DNA from: Candidatus Methanomethylophilaceae archaeon
GTDB lineage: Archaea > Thermoplasmatota > Thermoplasmata > Methanomassiliicoccales > Methanomethylophilaceae
Length of the DNA: 5,488 bases
NCBI GenBank assembly: GCA_017395275.1
Contig: JAFPVN010000090.1
Coordinates: forward strand, 1 to 5,488
Reading direction: 5' to 3'
The notes under the pieces are model-generated. The model saw only the letters and a program-made list of their open reading frames with translations, was not told where the DNA came from and did no database searches. Of the stretch, positions 1 through 5,043 are shown piece by piece. A program made the translations under genes and the position numbers. Numbering within the stretch: position 1 is the first letter of the stretch; the number at the start of each line of letters is the position of its first letter.

Positions 1-2
1 AT

Positions 3-125
3 CCTGGGAGTATGCGTCTACAGGAAAACCCGGAGAACAAAGGCCTCATCGCACTGTGGGTGTTCCAGATGGTCACTGCCTATCTGGACGTACTGATTAC
101 GGCACCGACGAGTTCGGGACTCTGA
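3..125 (+). CDS. C-terminal end of an unidentified, probably membrane, protein (5' end outside the window)
   Basis: The third forward frame is open from the window edge to a TGA at 123-125 and gives about 40 residues. It contains the hydrophobic stretch GLIALWVFQMVTAYLDVLI, which could be a final membrane helix, preceded by a polar QENPENK loop. Codon third positions are mostly G or C, as in the clearly coding genes of the centre, whereas the overlapping second frame shows no such bias. No family is recognised from so short a tail. An internal ATG at 12 could be a start but has no ribosome site, so a gene cut by the window edge is the simpler reading. The main doubt is the short length. Confidence 0.4.
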   Translation, partial: PGSMRLQENPENKGLIALWVFQMVTAYLDVLITAPTSSGL

Positions 126-190
126 CATTCACAAATCTTCACAAACCATTTGACCATATCAGCAGAACATCGAAACAGGAAGTGATAAAG

Positions 191-307
191 ATGTACGAAG
201 AAGAGATACTGAAAGAACTCAAAATTATGAATGAGAGATTAGCCAGACTGGAGATCTGTTTATCAGATGCCGCGACTACGGGGGTTCAAGATTCACCGAT
301 TGCCTGA
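191..307 (+). CDS. Small 38-residue coiled-coil-like hypothetical protein
   Basis: The start is set at the ATG at 191 because AGGAAGTGAT at 178-187 is a near match to the archaeal Shine-Dalgarno consensus GGAGGTGAT with a short spacer. The frame stays open further upstream to a GTG at 56, but that start has no ribosome site and the extension overlaps the preceding gene. The product begins MYEEEILKELKIMNERLARL. Leu, Ile and Met are spaced about every three to four residues with charged residues between them, which suggests a short amphipathic helix or coiled coil over residues 3-26. A polar tail follows and ends in a TGA. It begins 65 bases after the preceding reading frame on the same strand. 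No domain or function is recognised. The ribosome site and helix pattern support a real gene, but a chance ORF cannot be excluded. Confidence 0.5.
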   Translation: MYEEEILKELKIMNERLARLEICLSDAATTGVQDSPIA

Positions 308-543
308 CAAGGATTATGTACGGAGTGGAGGAATAACCGATAAAAATGCACATTCATATCAGATATCAAGAACATCGTGTGCCCCCAATGATGTAATTAA
401 TAATCTGGCATGTGTGTGTCAGATCACCATCTGTCACAATCAAAGCATTGAATGTACGACATTAACAGCCCATGTAAGAGCGTATCATGAAGTACTATGC
501 GGCCACACATATTCATACAATTACGAAAGTGGCTGAGACCCAT

Positions 544-621
544 CGACGAATGAATCTTATGTTCAGACCTCTGTCCGAAACAGAGATTTGAACATCTGGC
601 ATAATCTTGATGCAATTGTCG
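544..621. repeat. Long imperfect inverted repeat (hairpin)
   Basis: The core arms 559-574 and 580-595 pair over 16 positions with one C-A mismatch (568/586) and one G-T wobble (566/588) around a five-base CCGAA loop. A second, outer pairing joins 544-552 to 613-621, nine positions with one mismatch and one wobble, across unequal internal loops. Either strand could form the structure. On the reverse strand it lies about 125-200 bases past the stop of the repeat gene, so it may be part of that transcript's tail. It lacks the T-run of an intrinsic terminator. Confidence 0.6.
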
Positions 622-649
622 CAACACACCGTTTTGTGACCATAAAGCT

Positions 650-674
650 ATCATCAACTACTTGAGTTGATGAT
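650..674. repeat. Perfect 10-bp hairpin, possible 3' end signal of the repeat gene
   Basis: ATCATCAACT at 650-659 is the exact reverse complement of AGTTGATGAT at 665-674, with a five-base loop. On the reverse strand the hairpin begins about 70 bases past the stop of the repeat-protein gene. No uninterrupted T-run follows (AGCTTTATGG), so a terminator role is only possible. It could equally be a binding site or an RNA-stabilising stem. Confidence 0.5.
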
Positions 675-745
675 CATTACATAATCGTCTCATTCAACGA
701 CATGTTCCATCATCCCATAACTGCTCAAGTCATAATTAGGCACCA

Positions 746-2020
746 TCATGGCCCATACATCCATTGATATGCAGAGACGAAAGCATCACCGACCGATTCC
801 CCCCTCCCACCATAGTCGTTACGGTACTCTTCATCCTTAATCTCTCTCAAGGCACTGGAGATCTCTTTTGATGTGAAACCGGCATCCACCAACTCCTGCT
901 CTTTAAATCCCACGATGAGGAGTTGTTTGACAAAACAACCCAATCCCCTCATCCTTTTAGCATCATAACCCGAACTTTTCAAAGATTCTGCATCATATCC
1001 TGCTTTAGCGATCTCATTATCAGGATACTGGCCATCTAATAATTGGGGGATACTATAGCCTGCAAGCCTTAGTTTTTTAGCTGTGTACCCTAGCCGCCTC
1101 ATATCCTTAGCTGGATATCCAGCTTTTTGGATCTCTTCATCAGAGTAACCGGACCTCTTCAAAACTTCCGGATGGAAAAACATATGCAACTCCGAAGGTC
1201 TGAATCCTGCCGCAAGTATGATCTCATCAGGTACCTCACCTTTCATTTCGATTACAGTATATCCGCCGATCCTTAACTGATCAGGAGGATAGTATCCTAT
1301 CAAATGGGATGCTTTGTATCCCGATTCTTTAAGCTCCCTGACTTTAAAACCAGCCGACAAGATATCCTCATCCCCGTATCCGACAGCTTTGAACTGACCG
1401 ACTGAGTGGCCCAGACCTATCAGATCCCTTACACCATACCCTGTGTTTTTCAAATCAAACAATGAGAAACCGCATTTGAATATGTCATAATTCGAATAAC
1501 CTGATCTTTTCAAATCCGAGGCTGAATAACCAACATTATAGAGGTCGATTGCGGGGAATCCTGCTTTGAGGATATATCTATCCTCAAGACCCTCTTTTTT
1601 CATTTCATGAGCAGTGTAACCGCCCAAACGTAATTGATGTGGTTTATAATAGCCAACGAGTTCATGTACTTTGAATCCCGATAGCCTAAGGTCCTTTACC
1701 TTAAAACCTTGCTTAAGTATCCAATCATTACTATATCCTGCTGCTTTTTTTTCACGTATCGCTTCACGGGCACTTTTTTCCCTTGGGGCCTTTTGTTTTG
1801 ATGCATGACTGTTATCACGTGTGTTTTTACTGCCTCTGATTATAGATAACTGCTTCTCAGGGTACCCTGCCTCTTTAAGCGCATAAATGGAAAAACCTTC
1901 TGCATATAATGTTTCAGCCGATGCCCCCTCACATTTACGTTTTTTCGCTTTTTTTACTGATAATGCGAAGGATTCCACATTTTTTAATGTCATTACCATC
2001 CACTTCTTACTGTAATGCAT
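746..2020 (-). CDS. Decapeptide (G-Y/F-x4-L-x3) repeat protein, function unknown
   Basis: A 424-residue protein made almost wholly of ten-residue units of consensus G-[YF]-[ST/K]-x-x-[DE]-[LI]-[KR]-x-[AS]. Units run from about residue 32 to 390, roughly 33 in all, with occasional nine-residue units. A Lys/Arg/Ser-rich linker at residues 61-94 interrupts them, and the N-terminus is basic (KKAKKRK at 23-29). No signal peptide or membrane helix is seen, so a cytoplasmic solenoid made of short helical turns is likely. From memory, similar AGFSAxELK-type arrays occur in some algal, protist and giant-virus proteins; I cannot name a family. Units with Ile rather than Leu/Met at position 7 recur in a regular 5-3-4 pattern. 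The first ATG at 2020 is used, but no clear ribosome site precedes it. An ATG at 1993 (residue 10) has a weak purine-rich AAGAAGTGG upstream and is a fair alternative. The gene is AT-richer than those to its right, which fits acquisition by transfer. Confidence 0.85.
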   Translation of the reverse strand: MHYSKKWMVMTLKNVESFALSVKKAKKRKCEGASAETLYAEGFSIYALKEAGYPEKQLSIIRGSKNTRDNSHASKQKAPREKSAREAIREKKAAGYSNDWILKQGFKVKDLRLSGFKVHELVGYYKPHQLRLGGYTAHEMKKEGLEDRYILKAGFPAIDLYNVGYSASDLKRSGYSNYDIFKCGFSLFDLKNTGYGVRDLIGLGHSVGQFKAVGYGDEDILSAGFKVRELKESGYKASHLIGYYPPDQLRIGGYTVIEMKGEVPDEIILAAGFRPSELHMFFHPEVLKRSGYSDEEIQKAGYPAKDMRRLGYTAKKLRLAGYSIPQLLDGQYPDNEIAKAGYDAESLKSSGYDAKRMRGLGCFVKQLLIVGFKEQELVDAGFTSKEISSALREIKDEEYRNDYGGRGESVGDAFVSAYQWMYGP

Positions 2021-2100
2021 CGATTGTCATTGATACGTCTTTAATGCATCACAACACATGAAGACGTACCAATTCAAATACACTTCTTGATTCAATTGGT
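2013..2100. promoter_or_regulatory. Repeat-dense upstream region of the decapeptide-repeat gene
   Basis: Three overlapping symmetries lie at and upstream of the repeat gene's start. TAATGCATC occurs at 2013-2021 (overlapping the start codon) and again at 2042-2050. ACGTCTT at 2035-2041 is the reverse complement of AAGACGT at 2061-2067. ACCAATTCAA at 2068-2077 pairs with TTCAATTGGT at 2091-2100, nine of ten positions. On the reverse strand GTATTTGAAT (about 2071-2080) is a weak TATA-like candidate. Such arms could be operator sites or leader structure. No regulator is identified. Confidence 0.35.
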
Positions 2101-2163
2101 GTTGACTATCATCCATCCAATGGACAGATTCCTGGAAATCATGAAAGAATATCACAAAGGATT

Positions 2164-2178
2164 ATTTGCGAAGCAAAT
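2164..2178. repeat. Short 6-bp hairpin
   Basis: ATTTGC at 2164-2169 and GCAAAT at 2173-2178 are reverse complements around a three-base GAA loop. It lies in the 217-base gap between two reverse-strand genes, downstream of the surface-protein gene. A second small stem, CAAGG/CCTTG, sits at 2188-2203. Both are short enough to be chance. Confidence 0.3.
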
Positions 2179-2224
2179 GACACAATTCAAGGATAACACC
2201 TTGTAGACTGTGTAGTGATTGAAA

Positions 2225-2238
2225 GGGCCCTTCGGCCT
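2225..2238 (-). terminator. Possible weak terminator of the surface-protein gene
   Basis: Read on the reverse strand, GGCC GAAG GGCC follows at the stop codon of the 2238-2915 gene and leads into CTTTC. The stem is only four pairs and the T-run is short. The palindrome AAGGGCCCTT (2223-2232) recurs exactly in the stronger terminator at 4813-4842, which is the main reason for listing it. Confidence 0.35.
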
Positions 2239-2915
2239 CACTCGACCTTTTGGGTTATGTACAGGATCCCCGATGCCGGGACGTCGAACCCGTTCTTTAT
2301 GTCGACGATGGTGTTGCCTTTGAACTCCCCCGTCTTGCTGTCGGTGCCGGACGAGGAGCTCCAATCGGCCTGATACATCATCTTGGTGCTGTTGTCCGCC
2401 GTGCGGACGGTCAGGACCGCCTCACCGTACAGGAACGTCATGGTCTGGCCGTCCATGACGCGCGTATCACCCCAGTATACGCCCCTCACGTACTCGTCAT
2501 GGAAGATCCTGAGGGTGAGGGCGTTGTCCGAGGGACCGTAGGCGTTCATGCCGATGGTCAGCCCGCCGCTGAACTTACCGTGGTCGAACACCACGGTGAA
2601 ATCGGCCTCGCGCAGTGGCACCTTAACAGTATCCGCTTTATCCACGGACCTGTCCCCGTCCTCCCAGTATCCCACGTAGGAGAGCAGTCCGGGAGTGTCG
2701 GATTCCAGATGGATGTCCATCTTCCCGTCCATGGGATTGATCCTGATCTCGTCGCCGTTACTCACGGCCTTGCCGTTTATCGTGCATCTGATACCGTCGT
2801 TCACCGTGACCGTGGTGGTCACGGAGTCGTCGTTGACCGCCGTCACGGCGGCGTACACGCCCGCCGCGGCGACCAGTGCGACGGCCGCGATGGTCAGCAG
2901 CATTGTCTTGTCCAT
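2238..2915 (-). CDS. Single-pass membrane-anchored surface protein, function unknown
   Basis: A 225-residue protein. Residues 1-4 are polar (MDKT) and residues 5-27 form a continuous Ala/Val/Leu hydrophobic helix, a signal anchor or uncleaved signal peptide. The rest (about 28-225) is a soluble, probably beta-rich domain with alternating hydrophobic residues and many Asp, Gly and Thr, for example TINGKAVSNGDEIRI at 45-59. There is no C-terminal membrane helix. The segment fits extracellular proteins of methanogens but no named domain is recognised. The frame is open upstream for 164 more codons, but that stretch lies antisense to the well-supported YdeI-family gene, so the start is placed at the ATG at 2915. 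That position also puts the membrane helix at the N-terminus. A TATA-like ACGTATATC lies about 28 bases ahead, consistent with a leaderless or near-leaderless message. It is divergent from the YdeI-like gene. Confidence 0.75.
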   Translation of the reverse strand: MDKTMLLTIAAVALVAAAGVYAAVTAVNDDSVTTTVTVNDGIRCTINGKAVSNGDEIRINPMDGKMDIHLESDTPGLLSYVGYWEDGDRSVDKADTVKVPLREADFTVVFDHGKFSGGLTIGMNAYGPSDNALTLRIFHDEYVRGVYWGDTRVMDGQTMTFLYGEAVLTVRTADNSTKMMYQADWSSSSGTDSKTGEFKGNTIVDIKNGFDVPASGILYITQKVE

Positions 2916-2937
2916 AATATCGGATTCCCTGACGCGT

Positions 2938-2950
2938 TGATATACGTATT
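2938..2950. promoter_or_regulatory. Divergent promoter region with TATA-like palindrome
   Basis: The 112 bases between the two divergent starts contain TGATATACGTAT, which includes the eight-base palindrome ATACGTAT (2942-2949). On the reverse strand the element reads ACGTATATC, centred about 28 bases before the ATG at 2915, the spacing expected for a leaderless archaeal transcript. On the forward strand GATATAC could serve the gene at 3028 with a leader of roughly 55-60 bases, compatible with that gene having a ribosome site. Confidence 0.45.
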
Positions 2951-3027
2951 GTTCGCGGGATGCACTGTCCAGGACGGCCGTCCGGAAGGAAGGACCGTGA
3001 CGGTTATCTCTCCGGAGAGCATTCGGG

Positions 3028-3612
3028 ATGATGATGTACGACATCCCCGAGGACTCGATATTCCGCTGCTCCGACCGTACGGAATGGCGTGACTGGCTCA
3101 TCCGCAATTTCGAATCCTCGGAGGAGGTATGGTTCGTGTTCCCCACCAAGGATTCCGGGGAGATCGGAGTATCATACAACGATGCCGTCGAGGAAGCATT
3201 GTGCTTCGGCTGGATCGACAGCACCGCGAGGAGACTGGACGACACCCACCAGCTGAGGCGCTTCACCCCCCGCAGGGAGGGGAGCGCGTACTCCAGACCC
3301 AACATAGAGAGGCTCATATGGCTCGATTCCCAGGGCATGATCCACCCAAAGGTCAGGGAGTCCGTCCTTCCGTTGATAGAGGCGGAATACGTCTTCCCCG
3401 AGGACATAATATCCGAGATCAGGAAGGATCCCGACGCATGGGAGAACTACCAAAATCTCCCCGAACCCTATCTCAGGATCCGCGTCGCGTACATCGACGC
3501 CGCACGCAAACGTCCCGACGAATTCAGGAAGCGTCTGGACAACTTCATATCCGTCACAGGCAAGGGGAAGATGATAGGCGGGTACGGAGGGGTGGACAAG
3601 TACTACCGCTGA
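3028..3612 (+). CDS. YdeI/OmpD-associated (OmdA) family protein
   Basis: A 194-residue cytoplasmic protein with the family's hallmarks. These are an N-terminal WRDWLIRNF helix (20-28) followed by the WFVFPTKDSG strand-turn (35-44), the highly conserved YNDAVEEALCFGWIDS (50-65), the basic RFTPRREGSAYS block (78-89), and a C-terminal segment ending in RIRVAYIDAARKRPDEF and a GGYGGVDKYY tail. Family members of about 190-200 residues are usual, so the gene looks complete. In bacteria the family is annotated as YdeI/OmpD-associated or bacteriocin-protection protein; the biochemical role is not established, and a protective role here is only inferred from the name. Three ATGs stand in tandem at 3028, 3031 and 3034. 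The first is chosen because GGAGAG at 3014-3019 lies eight bases upstream. It is divergent from one surface-protein gene and 65 bases before another that has its own promoter. Confidence 0.88.
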   Translation: MMMYDIPEDSIFRCSDRTEWRDWLIRNFESSEEVWFVFPTKDSGEIGVSYNDAVEEALCFGWIDSTARRLDDTHQLRRFTPRREGSAYSRPNIERLIWLDSQGMIHPKVRESVLPLIEAEYVFPEDIISEIRKDPDAWENYQNLPEPYLRIRVAYIDAARKRPDEFRKRLDNFISVTGKGKMIGGYGGVDKYYR

Positions 3613-3647
3613 ACCATATATCCAGTCATGTGTTTTGGACTCACCCC

Positions 3648-3655
3648 TTTATATA
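3648..3655 (+). promoter_or_regulatory. TATA box for the 3678 surface-protein gene (leaderless)
   Basis: TTTATATA at 3648-3655 is a close match to the archaeal TATA box. Its centre lies about 26-27 bases before the A of the start codon at 3678, so transcription should begin at or within a few bases of the ATG. The intervening sequence has no Shine-Dalgarno motif, which agrees with a leaderless message. Confidence 0.7.
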
Positions 3656-3677
3656 CTGACATAAAGATTAAATTCAC

Positions 3678-4805
3678 ATGTCATCCGACATACCCAAGTT
3701 CAGGATCGCCGCCGCCCTCGCGGTCGCGGCGTTCATGCTGGTCGTTCCTCTGGCGGTTTGTTTTGACTCCGATGCGGAGATCGCTGAGGACAGTGCCGGC
3801 TATTATGTGGAGGGGAACGAGAAGGCCTCCGACGCCGAACTCACAGCGGTCGGACTCACGGACAGGAACACGATCGGCAACACCTGTGCCGTATTCGTAT
3901 CGGGTTTCTTCAACGGTGAAATCCTCAGCGCTCCCGTGACCGAGATCAAGGAGTTCACTGTCTACATGGCGACCGGGGAGGAGGTGGGCGAGGCCTACTC
4001 CGAGACCGTCGGCGCCTCAGGCATAGACGTCAAGGATGTCAAGATGACCTTCACCCTGTCCGCAGGCAAGCTGATGGACGACGTGGATCCGGACGCACCC
4101 GAGGTCGCCAAGGAAGCTGTCGATGCGGTCAGTGCATACTTCGGAGAGAACGCCTCCGCCGGCGACAAGCTCGTCATCACCGGGGATTTCTCGATGGAGA
4201 TGGCCAACTTGGCCCGCACCGACTTCGCCCGCTCCAGCGACACGCAGCTGGTGAGGGAGAAGGTGGAGGACACCGCATACACCGTCTTGGATATCGACTA
4301 CACCATCGAGCTGATCAAGGCCGGCGACGAGTCCGGGAAGACCATCAAGTTCAGGATCTCCGAGGAAGCGAGCGGTACCAGTACCGTCACGTACACCTAC
4401 GACAAGGACGTCAAGGACCTGATCAACACCGACAAGTGCAAGAAGAAGACGCACGAGAGCGCAAGCGGATCCGAGGACGCAACGGTGACCGTCGACGGAA
4501 CGGACTACAAGATCAACGAGCCCATGAAGGCCGACCCCGACGAGGAGAAGGAGGAACTTGTCCAGTTCGTCAGCGACAGCACCATCGCGATCGATCCCGA
4601 CTGGAAGACCGGAATCGACAAGATGCAGCCCGCAGGCGAGAACACCGAGGTCAAGAAGGGGTACTCCGCAGCTGAGTCCGCCTACAACGACGTGAAGCAG
4701 AAGGTCGACGGGAAGAAGACCAACTACCTGCCCTTCATCATCGGCGGCGTGGTCGCGGTAGTGATCATCGCAGGCGTCGCGTTCTTCCTCATCAAGAGGA
4801 AGTGA
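3678..4805 (+). CDS. Surface protein with N-terminal signal and C-terminal membrane anchor, function unknown
   Basis: A 375-residue acidic protein. Residues 9-28 form a hydrophobic signal segment ending PLAVC, after which the chain turns acidic. The Cys at 28 resembles a lipobox, but Val at -1 is atypical, so a signal-peptidase-I-type cleavage is as likely. Residues about 349-372 form a C-terminal membrane helix (FIIGGVVAVVIIAGVAFFLI) closed by the positive KRK, which predicts an extracellular body of about 320 residues anchored by its tail. The body is rich in Asp, Glu, Lys and Thr, with beta-like stretches (for example TVTYTYDKDV at 236-245) and two further Cys (70, 254) that could pair. 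No named domain is recognised. The architecture is common for surface proteins of gut methanogens. The start is the ATG at 3678, supported by a TATA box at leaderless distance and by the signal segment beginning near it. A strong terminator follows directly. Confidence 0.85.
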   Translation: MSSDIPKFRIAAALAVAAFMLVVPLAVCFDSDAEIAEDSAGYYVEGNEKASDAELTAVGLTDRNTIGNTCAVFVSGFFNGEILSAPVTEIKEFTVYMATGEEVGEAYSETVGASGIDVKDVKMTFTLSAGKLMDDVDPDAPEVAKEAVDAVSAYFGENASAGDKLVITGDFSMEMANLARTDFARSSDTQLVREKVEDTAYTVLDIDYTIELIKAGDESGKTIKFRISEEASGTSTVTYTYDKDVKDLINTDKCKKKTHESASGSEDATVTVDGTDYKINEPMKADPDEEKEELVQFVSDSTIAIDPDWKTGIDKMQPAGENTEVKKGYSAAESAYNDVKQKVDGKKTNYLPFIIGGVVAVVIIAGVAFFLIKRK

Positions 4806-4812
4806 GACAAAC

Positions 4813-4842
4813 GGGCCCCAAGGGCCCTTCCCTTTTTTATTA
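4813..4842 (+). terminator. Intrinsic-type terminator
   Basis: Eight bases past the stop of the surface-protein gene, GGGCCC at 4813-4818 and GGGCCC at 4822-4827 form a six-pair GC stem with a three-base loop. T-rich TTCCCTTTTTTATTA (4828-4842) follows. On the reverse strand the truncated acetyltransferase gene ends about 50 bases away, so the same palindrome may also serve converging transcription, although no T-run faces that way. Confidence 0.7.
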
Positions 4843-4890
4843 TCCTTAGGATACCTGGCACATCGTTCATCCGTGCCGTTCAATCCACTG

Positions 4891-5043
4891 TCATATCGTC
4901 TTGATGACCTTCGCCGGAACGCCGCCCACGACCGTCCTCGGAGGGACGTCCTTGGTGACGACAGCACCAGCAGCGACGACTGCCCCGTCGCCTATGGTCA
5001 CTCCCGGCAGTATGGAAGCGTGGTCGCCTATCCACACGTTATT
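4891..5043 (-). pseudogene. 3' fragment of a hexapeptide-repeat (left-handed beta-helix) acetyltransferase
   Basis: The reverse strand encodes 50 residues, NN then VWIGDHASILPGVTIGDG, then AVVAAGAVVTKDVPP, RTVVGGVPAKVIKTI and a TGA stop (4891-4893). This is the characteristic C-terminal part of maltose/galactoside/serine-type O-acetyltransferases: the isoleucine-patch hexapeptide coils, the AxxxVTKDVPP turn and the VVGGVPAKVI closing strand. Such enzymes transfer acetyl from acetyl-CoA to a sugar or amino acid hydroxyl. Full-length members are about 180-200 residues, so roughly the first 130-150 are missing. Upstream, the frame meets TAG (5044-5046) and then unrelated sequence, with no hexapeptide coding in any frame. 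The catalytic His region is therefore absent and the fragment alone should be inactive. It is either a truncated gene or the edge of a chimeric contig. Codon use matches the GC-rich centre. Confidence 0.85.

Larger units (their letters stand above)
308..745. other. Gene-poor stretch with two hairpins
   Basis: About 440 bases of AT-rich sequence between the small forward ORF and the 3' end of the reverse-strand repeat gene. Short open frames exist on both strands (for example 267-536 forward and 424-657 reverse), but they are rich in Cys and His, lack ribosome sites and show no codon bias or domain. The only structured content seen is the pair of hairpins at 544-621 and 650-674. It may be a decayed region, the 3' untranslated region of the reverse-strand gene, or the site of an unrecognised RNA. 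Confidence 0.5.

Noticed and set aside
155..377. Repeated CATATCAG...AGAACATCG words at 155-172 and 355-377
   Set aside because: The match is split by a five-base length difference and the two copies are in different frames; probably chance in AT-rich sequence.
346..396. 16-codon ORF after a GTGGAGG motif
   Set aside because: Spacing to the motif is long and the product is too short and featureless to support.
580..600. tRNA-like TTCAAATC on the reverse strand of the composite hairpin
   Set aside because: No matching T-arm stem, acceptor stem or anticodon arm can be built around it.
2120..2206. 28-codon forward ORF (MDRFLEIMKEYHKG...) between the two reverse-strand genes
   Set aside because: The sequence looks protein-like, but no ribosome site precedes it, it is very short and it has no recognisable relative; at best a gene remnant.
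2250..3092. 280-codon forward ORF
   Set aside because: Shadow of the reverse-strand surface-protein gene; the product is rich in Val, His, Gly and Arg with no domain or ribosome site.
2916..3407. N-terminal 164-residue extension of the reverse-strand surface-protein frame
   Set aside because: It lies antisense to the clearly recognisable YdeI-family gene and would bury the membrane helix in mid-protein; the ATG at 2915 gives a normal signal anchor.
3129..3659. 176-codon forward ORF
   Set aside because: Out-of-frame shadow of the YdeI-family gene; Arg/His/Gln-rich low-quality protein.
4017..4967. 316-codon reverse ORF
   Set aside because: Antisense shadow of the forward surface-protein gene in GC-rich sequence; it even runs through the terminator and across the acetyltransferase fragment in another frame.
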